Shown here: positions 22,132 to 33,877 of the stretch, in pieces | Numbering within the stretch: position 1 is the stretch's first letter | Layout of the letters: each line of letters starts with the position of its first letter | DNA from: Butyriboletus loyo | Taxonomy: Eukaryota > Basidiomycota > Agaricomycetes > Boletales > Boletaceae | Length of the DNA: 64,000 bases | Direction: 5' to 3' | NCBI GenBank assembly: GCA_038093515.1 | Contig: JBBPSI010000024.1 | Location: 124,001-188,000 of the forward strand | The notes under the pieces: model-generated | Databases searched by the model: none | What the model was told of the DNA's origin: nothing | What the model saw: the letters and a program-made list of their open reading frames with translations, nothing else | Translations under genes and position numbers: made by a program

Positions 22132-25100
22132 TCAGCCGAATATTTCTGTGACAGTGCGTCGACGCTCCCGTCTTTGCGATGGGAACGCAATTGTCTTGGG
22201 TTGAGGGTTCCCGCCTGCCGTCTCGTGCTCCTCGGCGGCGGCTTCGAGCGACATGCGGGCTGCACGGACACCAAGGGTTCGCCGACGGGTATCCCTCTCA
22301 GTTTCTGGGCGGGAAAGTGACGAACGAATCTGGTTGATACCAGAAGTGTCCTCTTCCGCAGTCGTACCCGCCCGCCTTCGAGCCTCGTCACGGCTTTGCT
22401 GTTGCTGGAGAGCAGATATTGACACTTCCGATGGACGGGAAAATATTACAGAAGAACGCACTGAGTCCCCAGAATCTGTGCGCTCCATAGGAAACGTAGA
22501 GGTCTCAGGGGAGGCCGACGCTGTGTGTGTCGAAATTGCTGTCGTGGGATTGGGTGTGGATAAAGAGAAAGGTGGATTAGGATTGCGAACAGTAGTTACG
22601 GAAGTCGAGGAGACATTGCGACGACTGCCTTTGTCGACTGTAGTGCTGGATCTTTGAAGTAGGGATTCGGACGGGAAACTTGGGAGGGGAGGCGGGGTGA
22701 AGTAGGCAGGTTGTCTTGACCTTTCTGCCTGAGGATATCGAGATGCGGGAGTTGGAGAGGGCTCATAGTCCACTGACAAGTCGAGGACGTTGGATGGTGT
22801 ATTACGAACCCCTGACCCGTTCGTTGTCATTTGTTGCTCGCGATGTTCACGTGGCGCGAATAACCGTCGGGAAGTTGAAGGTAGATTCAAACCACTTCTA
22901 GAGGAGGTCGATCGATCTTGATCGCTGTCCCGGTCTCGCGAGGATGGAGGGCGGGCAAGGCTAAGATCACTACGAGAGGAGAGCCGGCGAGAAATATCAG
23001 CGCCACTGGTAATCATTGGTTCCCAGCTCAATCGTGACTCGGCGCTTCGTCTACCATCTTGACTCCGCCTAGCGCTGCTGGCCCTCTCGAGGCCCGAATC
23101 CGATGGGGGCCTCCTAGTTATTTCATCATCCAGGCTCGTTGACCTCAGGTGGGTAGATTCAGATGCTCCAGCTACCTCCTTCAACAGCTTTCCGACACCA
23201 AGAATGAATCCAGTGAGCGAGCGCACTACATCATCGCTCTCCCGCAAGCCCTCCCGAAAGTCAGAGCCAACGTCTCTCCAGATTTGTGTGGGGTGATTGG
23301 GCCCATCTACTTCGTAGTACTCGTCATCTACTTCAACGGCAATTTGTTGTTGAACAGCATTGGCTGTGGCAGCCCTCAGGATCCTGTTGAGCCTGTCTGA
23401 CGAACGTATAATCGCGTTTGAGTGATCAGATAAATCGCGGACTGTTGGGGATGGATTTGGAAGTCGAGAGAGTTGTGCTTGGAACATCGAGAGTGATTCC
23501 AACATGAGGCGGGTGTGTTCGGCACTCTGGGAATTTTGGAGATTTACCAACGAGCCATGACCACCTGGGGTCACGCTCGTATATTGGCGGGAGAACGTGC
23601 CTGTATGTGGCCTGTCTAGTTCGCCGGGCGGTTGAGGTAAGGAGGGGGTGCGCATAATTGGTGAACGCCGAGACTCTGGTCTGTCCGAAAGGTCATAGGT
23701 CGCTCTCCCAGACCGTATCGAATAACCCCCGTTCCTGGAACCGTCTCCCCCGTGTGAAAAGTCCGCCATCGACGTAGCGGGGCGAGATGAAATACCACGT
23801 CTCGCATCCCGTTCTACAACCAAAGCAGGAGGTGCACGGATTGGATCTGACTGCAAGTGGGGACGTGTAGCAGGTGGGCCAACGGGTTCGCCGACACGTG
23901 CGCTGGGTCCACTCGTTCGACTCCTATCATCAGCATCAGATCGCCGCTGCTTTTCTGCGTCTTCCCACTCCACTACGCGACCAGTACTCGGGCCAACTAC
24001 ACCTGAGCGTGCCCCGCGCGCAGGTACGTTCACATCACGTTCATCACCGAAGACATCCTCGTTCGATGGGGCACCCTGTCTCCCACTCCCGCGCATGACA
24101 ATCCCCGCCGCACGCAAGCTCTCGCCTGCAAGTCTCCCTGGTGCCCCTACACCACCATTCAGAGCACTTTCTGCACTTCCTCCTCGCTGGGACTGTCTTC
24201 GCCCGCCATCCGGCGCATTACCTGACAGATCAGCGGAAAGCCAGCGGGTCTGATGTCGTCGCGTCAGATCCCTCACAGTGGAAAACCGAGTGGACCGAGC
24301 ACCACGAGGAGAATACTGGGCACTGCTTGGTGCGTTGACAGCTGTATGCGCCGTAGTCCTCGGTGAATGATCATCTTCGTACTCGTCATCTCGGAAAGAT
24401 GACTGGTGTGAAGTCATAGGGTCAATTGAAGTCTAAGAGAAATGCATTTTTAGCCGACTGCGCAAAGAACTCAACCGTGCTACCAACCAGTCCATCCAAG
24501 CTCCGCCGCTCTTTATCCCTGAATTCCCTCGGAAGCGGCTGCCGTGACCTTTTGCTGCCCGTAGGGCTCCTCCTTGAAGAAGCTACGGCGGCCAGCGCTG
24601 CTTCGGTAACATCATGATCGTTTCTATTGTATCTCCCGCTCTCCAAACCCTGAGCGGAGATGGCATTCGCCATGGACACTCGTTTACGGGGAGTGCGTGA
24701 CGGGCCGGGAGACGCCTGACGCGTCTTCTCAGGAGACGTGGGTGTAGAGATGAGCCTTCGTCGTTGACGGGAATTTGATACAGACGGTGGTGTCGAAGAA
24801 CGTTCAGGAGACGATGAGCGGTAGGAATTGGAATTGGACTCGGAGCGAGAGGGAGTTGGCGCACGTAGACTCTCTCGCTCGGTCTCGGATCCTGAGAGGG
24901 TATCATTTCGTTGAACCTGTGGTGCCGACTGCAAGTGCGAATGGGATGAGAGGCGAGATGATGATGCTGTAGAAGTGGAGGAAGATGGGGCGTTGGGTGA
25001 ACGAGAAGTATGGGTCGGCGAGGGGGTATGGAGGCGGGAAGAGAGTTTGTCTAGTGCCTGCCCCTCATACGCCAATTCGGCAAGCAAGACGATTTGAATA

Positions 25101-25731
25101 GCATACACGCATCAGGAATGCGAATTTAACACCGAAATACCGAAACCACAGGAAATTTGAAGAAATCGTGGGTCCGAAGGTTGCCAGGAATACACCACAA
25201 CACGTGGAGTGGAACAAGGGCATGCAATGAGCATACGTTGATGGGGAAGCGCAGCAGGCTCACCATGCGGTTGCGTTGCGCAAGGTTCTTGACCCGCTGG
25301 AGCGCCGCGATATTCTCGCTGGGGCTCTTGACTCCAAGTCTCCGGTCAAGCCTGGCGGTATTATCTTCCTCACCCGCATAGTCATTTTCGTCATCTTCGT
25401 CATCAGAATTTGGTCTTGAAGTTTTGGACATGGCCATGGGCTTGTCATACATTTCTGTGGGTATCATTGCGCTGGGAGAACCTGAATACGAGACTGGACG
25501 CTGTCTGATGCTGCCAAAATTCGCGCTGTTGTCGTCACCGGTTGAACCGCTGCCAGTTGAATTGGTTGCTGGGGGAGACGGTAACCCAGAAGGGGAAACA
25601 GAACCAGGACTTTCTGGAGGCTCAGGAAGATCCGGGATATTGGTTTCCTTGGGATCCTTGGGCGGTAACGATCCTAGGAATATTGCGGACAAAGGACGCC
25701 TCGAGGAAGCAACGAGTGAGCGCGGCGGCAT
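22132..25731 (-). CDS. Large low-complexity protein of unknown function
   Basis: My model joins 25264-25731, 24476-25057 and 22132-24432 into about 1,116 residues. Exon 1 ends at RNRM with donor GTGAGC, and exon 2 begins ALDKLSSR after a GGGGCAG acceptor. The second intron is inferred: a stop in frame at about 24423 lies just upstream of the next long frame, and a TTAG acceptor plus a GTTGAG or GTTGGT donor restores the frame. The protein is very rich in Ser, Arg, Pro and Thr and is probably disordered. Ordered islands are SPSENIAALQRVKNLAQRNRM and a helical stretch around SLVNLQNSQSAEHTRLMLESL to DFREGLRESDDVVRSLTGFI. I do not recognise the family. If intron 2 is wrong, these would be two neighbouring genes. 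Confidence 0.65.
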
Positions 25732-27776
25732 CAGAGTGAGCGCAGCAGGTCATCAACCACGGCGCGCGTGAAAAAATAAATCGTCGTCGTCGTGCACGGC
25801 GAGCAAGAGGTTGGGACGACGACGAGCTCAACGCCGGGAGAACAGCAGATGAAGGGAAGGGGTAGTACTGTGGGAATTCATACCCCTGCTTTCGGCACGC
25901 GCGCTGGAACTCGCCGAATTCCGACTCCGAACGTACTTGGTCGTCAAGGGAAGGGGTGCCAACTTTGCACAGTGTATTCACTAAACCTATCCATAGAAAG
26001 ATGGTTGTCTTGCCCCTTTCTGTGGGACGCTTTTCGATCACAAGGAAGGCTATCAGATGCCACTCTTCGGAGTCTCAGTGGTCAGGAGTTTCTCTTCTAC
26101 CTGATTTTAGCATTTGCAGACCGTACCTCGCAAATTCGATCTGTTATGGAGAAACGCTTGTCTTGGAAATATACTATCTCTGTGGTACAGTTCGTCGCCA
26201 ACTAACTACAAGTGTCGAGGAGCGCTTGCCTATTTCTCCAGCCTGCTTACCATTCTAGCCTAATCGACCACTTCAGAATGGTTATATGACAATGCCAGAA
26301 CTGGATCCGCGAGGCATGTTCAGCAGTGGTTTTTCAACGAGGATCGCAACTCGGAAACTAGTGCTTATCAGCTAGTATCCATGATACAGTGAAGAACCTT
26401 GCACCCCATCAGATATTCTACGGAAGCACAGGTGGGGTCGTGGCACTCGAGTAAAAGGATTCTCCTTACCACTTATTTCTGATTTCCTATTCACATCCCG
26501 CGTCGCGTCGACCATGGACGTTGGTATCCCAATGTCCATATTGGGTGTGCGTTTATGTCTACAGAGTTCTTTTCGATCAGCGCCCAGTCCCTGCGCCCAG
26601 TTCGTTACTGCCAAGGTCGAGTAAGTACTGGCGCATTGATGTTTGGTCAAACGCTTCTAACTGTGGCGACGAGGCAGCCATTGATCGCAGTGACTAGGAC
26701 TTCGAGATCAGAAGGCAGTCGTTTTACTAGTGTGATCATTGTCGGTATCTAATTCGTCTCTGGTGGGGTTCCATTTCACGAACCCGACTAGATCCTTTAC
26801 TTTCAATGATTCGAGTCGTGACTCTTTAGGATCGCATGGATATGAAGGTGAATGCCACTCGGCGGCACTGAACCAGGGGACAGCCCTCCAACGGTGTGCT
26901 TCAGAAAGCTGAGCGCTTTCGTTGACGTACCCATTGAACAGTGCTCTCGCCCTCAGCTTGCCAACCATCAGCGCAACTTGAAAATATACCGTCGCCGGGG
27001 TGAGCGTTGACGTTTTCATTTCTCTGGTCTCGCTGTCATGATCGTATATCCGCCCGAGCGTATTATTAGCTCATCTCAAGCAAGGCCGAATGGGTGCTCC
27101 TCGTGGTTCCCATAAAATTCTGATCACAAAGGCCAACAGCTCACTACCACGGAAGCGAACAACCAGAAATATGAGGCTCGTAGGTGTACTCTGTCATATC
27201 CCCCCCCCCCGCGTCGGCACGATTTCAACCAAATTCAGGACGTTCGTGAGCCTAGCCTTGCAAACGCCACCTTGACACGCTGTCCACATGCATGATATAT
27301 ATGATAAGCATTTCGACATTCAGAGAAAGAGGGTGAATTATACGCCATGGTGTTTTGCCCGAGGACGTGCTTAGTTGCCCACTTCCCGAACGCCGAGTCT
27401 CGCTGCGTCATGTTGTGAATTTACTTCCTACATAGTAAAGACAATCCTAGTTACATCGGGGAAACATCCGTACCGGGAATTCTAAGTCAGTTGATGTCTT
27501 TGTGTTGTCAATCAAATAAACGCCTTTGGGGGGGTAATGCAGGAATAATAGTAAGTAGTAGGCCGGGAATAGAATACAATCTGATTCGTTCAGTCTGATG
27601 GTCATCACAAGTCACAAGCGGGGGTCAGTAAGGAGAGGGATAGTGGGTCGACTTGGTAGGGAAGAGATGGTGTTAGGCTCGAGTCGTGAATTGTGTATTC
27701 ACTCATAGGGACCCGGACACATCGCCATCTGGATCCATCCGAGCACGAGATGGCGATACCACATGCGTGAGCGAGT
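25732..27776. other. Intergenic region
   Basis: 2 kb with only short, overlapping frames on both strands. Nothing is recognisable as coding, RNA or repeat. It presumably holds the promoter of the large minus-strand gene at its left side. Confidence 0.45.
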
Positions 27777-29124
27777 CTAGAGTGACGAAACGATCACCGA
27801 GCACGCAAGCACTAGGGCCATCCAATGCAGCGTCAAGGGACTATGTGACCTCTGTACACTATTCATAAATGAAGTCAGTTGCAGTCCCATAAATGACATC
27901 ACAGAAATAGAAATGAAAAATGAGACGAGTATGTCCTCGTGGGTTTCCACCCACTTCCTTTCCGATGTGTACCTCTAGACGCAAATAGGAATAAACGTAC
28001 CTGCTGGTGGTTGTCGATGGTTGACTTGCTATCTTGACCGTCATGACGGCGACCAGTCCATCGATGGCATTCGCTCCGTTGACACCGACACTCTGGTAAT
28101 GATTGATGCCAACGCTACTATTCTGGAGCAGTCCAGAAACGTAGTTGACAGAGGTCTGGTAGGTATATCCGTTGAACGACGTTTGGCCCGAGTACTTGCT
28201 CGCGTTCGTGAGTTCGGAGGTGGGAATAATACTCGATTGCGCTGTGGCGTTGCCAATCAGCCAATCGCGTCCGAGATTGTAGCTACCACGGGGTGTCAGC
28301 AGTAAGATTCAGGTGACGTGTCCATACACCAACCCATCTACAATGATATTGTGTGCATCTGGGGGCGGTAATCGATAATCTATGAGAAGGGTCCGAGAAG
28401 ACTAGCCGAGAGACGTACCGGCGATCGGCATCTCGTATGAAACCGCCATAAATATGGCGCCACTATTCGCTTGAGAACCGTTCTGGATCCAGTAACGAAT
28501 GTGATTGCCGCCCTCGATCGTCTCTTCGCAAGTGCCGAGTTGGACATTGCCATAGTCCCATCTGATGACTGCTGTCTGATTGACTGCCGGTCGGAACATA
28601 TCAGCAAGGAAGACGATGACTGAAGCCAAACGGGGTATGTACCGTATCCGTTCCCGTCGCCGAGGTTCGCGCCTTGATTGTCGCCGGAATGCTGACCCAA
28701 GCATTCAGTCGAGAAACCGAAAGACCTAGACAGGTTAAGGGAGGACGTGGCGATGGACCAGTACGACATACTGACTGGTAATAGTTAATTAAACCTCCAT
28801 TGCTCACAGTACTCTGAAGAACTGGTGAATCAGAATAGGCAGATATGATGATATTGATGGGTTCGCCAAGTCCTGGAGGGAATGTACCTTGCACTTGCTG
28901 CGGCAGCGAAGAGAATCAAAGATGATATCATGATAAGGGTGGTGAAGCGCAGTACGCACTGTTAGCATGCTGCCGCCTCCGTCCATTGGGATATAGTAGC
29001 CGTAGTTCGTCGCGCGCCTCTGAGGTGGCGCCGGAGGCGTTGATGAGCGGGCAGCTGAGACGAGGCATGGCATCGACAGGGCAGCAACCACGCAAGGCAA
29101 CAAGGCATGGCAGAGTGTGTACAT
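27777..29124 (-). CDS. Probable GPI-anchored secreted protein, agaricomycete type
   Basis: A secreted protein assembled from seven small exons (first 28960-29124, then 28776-28897, 28725 downward, and so on to a last exon ending at 27777). The ATG at 29124 starts a signal peptide (LPCVVAALSMPCLVSA). The mature part contains GYYIPMDGGGSMLTQVQG, the core TAVIRWDYGNVQLGTCEETI, GGNHIRYWIQNGS and SGAIFMAVSYE, then IIVDGYNLGRDWLIGNAT. The last intron joins a Thr/Ser-rich stretch (QPSTTTSS) to a hydrophobic tail (LHWMALVLACSVIVSSL) followed at once by the stop, which fits a GPI-attachment signal. I know proteins of this shape from agaricomycetes only as uncharacterised secreted proteins. No catalytic motif is evident. 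Expected location is the plasma membrane or cell wall. Confidence 0.72.
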
Positions 29125-29847
29125 GGAGGGCTGGTGAGACGAAAGCAGACTCAATCTGCTGGGTACCCGAGGAAAGAGAGTGCGGTAACGAAAGGAAGGA
29201 GAATGATAATAGGCTCCGGCTGGCCCGGCCGGTGCTGTCACGAGCACGCTTGGGCCTTTATGTAATGCCGAAATAATAACGCACCGATCAGGCTACTGTC
29301 ATCACCCAGCGCCTCGTTTTACCTTTGAGTCTCTCGCGTCGACAGAATTAGTACACTCGTTCTCAGGTGGGTCTTTCGGCACAAACCTGACATTTCTCGG
29401 TCAGACCTATGATAATCATGCAGGGCAATCTCGATCTGTCCTCTCACTGGTTTGGGAATGTTCCCTTTCCGTCCGCTGTAGGCAGATTGCTTACAGAGGA
29501 CAGAAGGGAGGCAAAGTCGGTGAACATGCACGTCCAGTAGATCCGTCCTCGAGTTACACGACGCTCGGTGACACCGTTCGAGCACTCGCGACAGGATTGC
29601 ACTGGTTTGTAACCAGTGCAATCTTTCACGGTACTCTCACGGCAAATCAGGTCATGTGTAATTCACAGCGACAGTGTTACTGACGACTTTCTCAAGGATA
29701 TATAACGATGTGTTTAGGAACTAATACAGCTCGAGGAAGCAAACATCCGGTACACAAGATCAATAACCGTGGTGCTTGTAGTGTTTCTCGTGGTGTTCCT
29801 CAGCTACGCGCAACGATCAGGGGCCGAAATGCCTGCACTTTTGCCGA
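29125..29847. other. Intergenic region with a perfect hairpin
   Basis: About 0.7 kb between the GPI-protein gene and the CipC-like gene. It contains the hairpin at 29595-29623, described separately, and no gene. Confidence 0.5.
29595..29623. repeat. Perfect 13-bp inverted repeat with 3-base loop
   Basis: GATTGCACTGGTT is followed by a TGT loop and AACCAGTGCAATC, which pair perfectly. It lies outside any gene, downstream of the CipC-like gene and upstream of the GPI-protein gene (both minus strand). Confidence 0.85.
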
Positions 29848-30257
29848 TTACTCACCGTGTTGTTTGGCCTTGTATTTGTCGATGGCATCGAGACCCTTGG
29901 TCTCGACAATGCGGTCGATGAAAGCACCAGCGAAACCCGCACTGATCCCCTCATCAGTCGTTGTACCTAGATCGGTATGTACGGACTCACATGATTTCCT
30001 TTGCCTTGGCATGAGAAACACTCTCACCATTCTTCTCTTTGTGATCGTTATACGCTTTCATGGCCTGCAAGGAGGTCAGCATATTTCGTGTCAAAAAGGA
30101 TAACGGACCTCGTAGGAGGCAGCAGCGGCAATGAGTTCATGTGAGAGTTTTGCCTCGTGGGGGGCGTTGACGACCTTGGAAACGAGACCGTCAGTAACCA
30201 AGCTGCGTGGGGTGCCCAGATCAATCTACTCACTTGATTGTATGCATCCTGGGTCAT
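29848..30257 (-). CDS. DUF3759 / CipC-like small protein
   Basis: A small protein of about 75-80 residues from four exons. The start MTQDAYNQ (ATG at 30257) is followed by an intron. Then come VVNAPHEAKLSHELIAAAASYE, an intron, AMKAYNDHKEKNGESVSHAK and AKEII, an intron, and AGFAGAFIDRIVETKGLDAI before KYKAKQHGE and stop at 29848. The order LSHELIAAAASYEA - SHAKAKEI - AGFAGAFIDR - VETKGLD is the signature of the fungal DUF3759/CipC family. That family was first noted as an antibiotic-response protein in Aspergillus and is widespread in basidiomycetes, with its biochemical role unknown. The final GGTGAGTAA could be a stop or an unspliced donor, so a short C-terminal extension is possible. Confidence 0.85.
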
Positions 30258-31667
30258 TGTGAAATCTTAGTCTTGTGAGTTACAGAAAGGCGAGTTGGAG
30301 AGATAAAGATCAGTAATGATTGGCCTTTTATACCCGGATCAACCCGTTGTCATTCGGGAATGCTGTAACCGGTTACGAATTGAATTTGCACTGGTTTGGA
30401 CAGCTCGGTGCTGCGATTTCACCGAGACGTCATCCAGCTCATCCCAAATGCACTGCTTGTCGCAACTTGACACTGGTCACCGGTCAAGCGTCGCGTTCTT
30501 GTTGGCAATGCTAAGACCCGAGCAACGAATCGAAACTATGGAATTTCCGGGGCTCCATATCTTATCTAACTTTGGTGTAAATATATTTTGGTCCGATTCT
30601 GGTACAAACACTCATCGGTTCAACTTCTCCGTCTCTCTCCAGATCGATCGCACGAATCCCGGACAACTTTCACAAACCCCTAGTGATGAGAGCCATTGTT
30701 GTCGAATGTGCATTTCAGCGCCAGCCACCGATGGGTGGGGAGGCGATGCCTTGACGGTCCGGCATTGCACTTGCCAGTAAGTGCGTTGCTCCTTGTCTTG
30801 GTTGGCTGTTCAAACGTTCACTTTTGAAAGGGGGTCATTTTGGCGGCGTTGAGCTCCCACACACAGCCTTGCTGCGCCTCTTACCTGGCTGTTCCCACAG
30901 AAAAGTCGATTCGAAGGATTCTCCGCTTGGTGTGCGAGTTCCGTAATCTGGTGCAGGGTCATCATCTGGTGTGTTTCTGCTCTATGGGGTTAGCTCGATT
31001 GGACGGATTTCCCCGTTTCAAAATAGGTCAGTGTGATACTTGGTATGGGAGATCTGGGACGAGGAGGCAAGTCGGGCTGCCATCCGATAGGCTGGTGTTC
31101 GTAGGCTACGGGCCGTCGGCTATCCCGGCTCCTGGTAGAGTACCCTTGACTCAGTTGCGTGGGGATGGCTGTTCAGGGCCTTCCGCAGTCGTCGGGAGCT
31201 ACATGGTCTTCAGTGAGTTCGACTGGTCTCGTTCTAGGGTATCATTCGTTGTTCTTGGGATGGCTCGATGCCCTGTTTCATCACATGTGTATTTATTTTG
31301 ATTTTTTTCACACAAGAAATGATATTGCGTACGTACCTTTTCCAGTCGGTGGGGCAGTGCTTTTCCCGCCATCGGGAACACGCGTTCTGAGCTTGAAAAG
31401 CTGTGAAAATGGGTCATTTATAAGCTGGCCGAGTCAGAGTTGCGCGCTATTTCCTTTTTTCTTCCTTACCCCCATCTACCGAGCACCTGTCAGTGCTCGT
31501 AAGCCGTCCTCGAGTCAGTTGCACTCTCCCCAGTTCCATCCGTGAGTGATTCAGTTCAATCCGCATCTGTTTGATTGTGTGCTACGTGTGTTCCATCTTT
31601 GCGCAAAACACATTGCTGTATCGATTTCTGTCCTTCGACTGAAATCAGCATTTTGCGTTCTGCGGTC
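30258..31667. promoter_or_regulatory. Upstream region and long 5' leader of the bZIP gene
   Basis: 1.4 kb between the CipC-like gene (-) and the bZIP gene (+). Frames of about 150 codons at 30316-30780 and 30840-31301 have no domain. The last few hundred bases are probably the mRNA leader. They carry short upstream ORFs, including the four-codon one at 31409. Confidence 0.5.
31409..31423 (+). promoter_or_regulatory. Four-codon upstream ORF in the Gcn4-like leader
   Basis: ATG GGT CAT TTA TAA, encoding MGHL, lies 244 bases before the main start at 31668, with no ATG in between. Very short uORFs at a distance of this order are the device by which Gcn4/Cpc1 translation is controlled in other fungi. 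Whether this one lies in the transcript is not visible. Confidence 0.5.
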
Positions 31668-33314
31668 ATGTCGGCATCTGTTTACGATGATGCGTTGGCC
31701 CCTCGGTCGCCCGATCTGTCTCGTCCGTCCCCACCAGGGCACTCACGAACATCGTCGGCGCGACCTTTGGGGTCACGGCCGTCTCAGTGCTCACCGAGTC
31801 ACATTCAACTCTTGCCGCACACGGATGCACACAATACCCCCTGTATCGAGAATGAGGCGCTAATCACATCGTCTCATGGTTCCAGACCCACCAGGCCATC
31901 CACGTTGTCGCCTGGCCCCAGCTCAGATACAATAATCCCTCACCACTCCGCAATTTCAGATCAATATCTACCGTACACTTCAAATCAAGATGTCCTTTCC
32001 CTCCTGCAGGTTGTAAGTCAACGGTCGATCTCGCATCATCACGGTCTATCGCAAAACCCCGGTCATCAGGTCTCATCCCCCTCCGTACTTGAAAGTTCTA
32101 CACTTTCAAGCTTGTCTACTCGCCATGCTGCGATAAACAGCCACTCTGCACGTCCCCGGACGTCCAACCAGGTCTTTAACAACATCTCGGATCTTGCAGC
32201 CCATTATGGGATACCCCAATTTTTGCCAATTGCCCCTCGCACAACCCCACGTAGAACAACAGACTTTGAAGAAGCATCTTCGTCGCAACAGATTGAAACC
32301 TTCTCGTCTCCACCCGATTTCGCAAATCTTTGCTCCAGCTATTTGACCATGTTGTCTCAAAAACCCGGCGATGATGGCGTGAATGTTGTCCCAGTCGGGG
32401 ACACTGCGCCGGTTGTGGCTACCTCAGATGTCTCGGACGCTGAGGCTATTCGCTCACTCCTGGACGTGCTAAATGGTTCGTTGCGTTTTATGGTCTGCTC
32501 CATGAAATCTCACTTATCCTGCTCTGCAGCAACGCCAGAGCTTCAGATCTCCAACGATCTGAACGAGTATCTGACATCGCCACTTATTGATTCGCCTTTC
32601 GATGATGACTTGCTCACCACTCCTGCTGTCGGCTCGGATATGGATGCGGACATCATGACAAGTCCTCTTATGGGTGACTTTGGGAATGACTCATTTGGCG
32701 AATTCTCGCCTCTGTTTAGCGAGTTCAACGATCCCTTGTATCCGGGGTCGAAGTCGCGACAGAATGAGTTACCCGTCTCGCCCCATCAACCCAACTTCGA
32801 CAGCATGTACAGATTAGAGTCTCCCAACACACCATTCATCGACTCGCCTAATGCCTCTCCGTTCAATAGAAAGACGGCGCCTCTTCCATCAGCCAAGCGG
32901 AAATCTATTGTCACTGGTACTCGCAAGAACATTACTCCCGAGTCGCTTGTTCCGATTGATGCACCTACCCAATCACGCAATTATCTCACCCCCTCAGTTA
33001 CTTCTCGAAAAGAGCTTCCTGCCACCTGGCGTCGTAAGCGGCTTCGTGTTGCCGACCCGGGCGATGAAGACCAACTTGTGGAGGAAGGTGTGAATCCCAC
33101 GCTGTCAGAGCAGGAGCAGATTGAAGCGAAGCGACGCCAAAACACCATCGCAGCTCGTCGGAGTCGGAAGCGTAAGCTGCAGTACCAGCGGGAGTTGGAG
33201 GAGGTTGCGGAACAATACAAGCTGGAGAGCGAGAAGTGGAGGCAGCGAGCGCTGACCTGCCAGGCTTTGCTTCGCAGCCACCACATCGAGTGCCCAGAGT
33301 TCCCTGATTCATGA
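31668..33314 (+). CDS. Gcn4/Cpc1-like bZIP transcription factor
   Basis: A nuclear activator, probably of amino-acid biosynthesis genes under starvation. It is a single exon of 548 residues, and the ATG at 31668 is preceded in frame by no other ATG. Residues 1-300 are Ser/Pro-rich. Acidic, hydrophobic patches in the middle (FDDDLLTTPAVGSDMDADI, GEFSPLFSEFNDPL) look like activation domains. The C-terminal bZIP begins near 486 with RRQNTIAARRSRKRKLQYQR, containing the Gcn4-type N-x-x-A-A-R-x-S-R contact residues, and continues into a short leucine zipper ending at PDS. This basic region matches the Gcn4 group closely. An upstream four-codon ORF supports translational control. Confidence 0.88.
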   Translation: MSASVYDDALAPRSPDLSRPSPPGHSRTSSARPLGSRPSQCSPSHIQLLPHTDAHNTPCIENEALITSSHGSRPTRPSTLSPGPSSDTIIPHHSAISDQYLPYTSNQDVLSLLQVVSQRSISHHHGLSQNPGHQVSSPSVLESSTLSSLSTRHAAINSHSARPRTSNQVFNNISDLAAHYGIPQFLPIAPRTTPRRTTDFEEASSSQQIETFSSPPDFANLCSSYLTMLSQKPGDDGVNVVPVGDTAPVVATSDVSDAEAIRSLLDVLNGSLRFMVCSMKSHLSCSAATPELQISNDLNEYLTSPLIDSPFDDDLLTTPAVGSDMDADIMTSPLMGDFGNDSFGEFSPLFSEFNDPLYPGSKSRQNELPVSPHQPNFDSMYRLESPNTPFIDSPNASPFNRKTAPLPSAKRKSIVTGTRKNITPESLVPIDAPTQSRNYLTPSVTSRKELPATWRRKRLRVADPGDEDQLVEEGVNPTLSEQEQIEAKRRQNTIAARRSRKRKLQYQRELEEVAEQYKLESEKWRQRALTCQALLRSHHIECPEFPDS

Positions 33315-33877
33315 GTCTCGTTCCTTTCAGCGGTGTTGTTTTGTGTCTCTATACCCATCGCTGTGTGTCCCATGTGATCTTTTTTCTTTCTTTTTGTAGA
33401 CGAATCATGCCTACTCTCAGCCTGAGTGATCAGGCTGTATTCTTCGATGCTCCGTGTATTCCTACACTCATCATTCACTTTTTTTTTTTACCATCCACTG
33501 GCTAGGAGCTTCGTCGTAACCCCCATCCCCTTGACCCCTACCCCCTTTCGTACTTTCGATGTCCTCGTCCCCGTCTTGAACCCAACCTATCTTTTACTCG
33601 ATATGCGCCATGCTCTCTGTTTGACCGAATAAATTAAACGTGTCAACTGTAATTTTGGATCAGAGTGATGTGTTTTAAGCCATGGGAAGTCGACCTGTCC
33701 ATGATATAAGTACACGTAGCCATTCCTTGGATTTGTTGTGCTTGGGGTCAAACAGGAACTTGAGCATTCGTTCCATTAGCCAAAATTCCGCGTGAACACC
33801 GCTCGGCGTTCTCCACGTCCGTTGACCTGGGTCGCGAGCCTCGTGCCCGAAGTCCTACTCTCTCTACCCGCTTCCCC
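33315..33877. other. Intergenic region
   Basis: About 0.56 kb holding the bZIP 3' UTR (T-rich, with an AATAAA-like AATAAATTAA at about 33628) and the GDA1-family promoter. No gene is seen. Confidence 0.5.

Noticed and set aside
30840..31301. 153-codon plus-strand frame upstream of the bZIP gene
   Set aside because: No domain and unusual composition (many Cys and Trp). More likely leader or promoter sequence.
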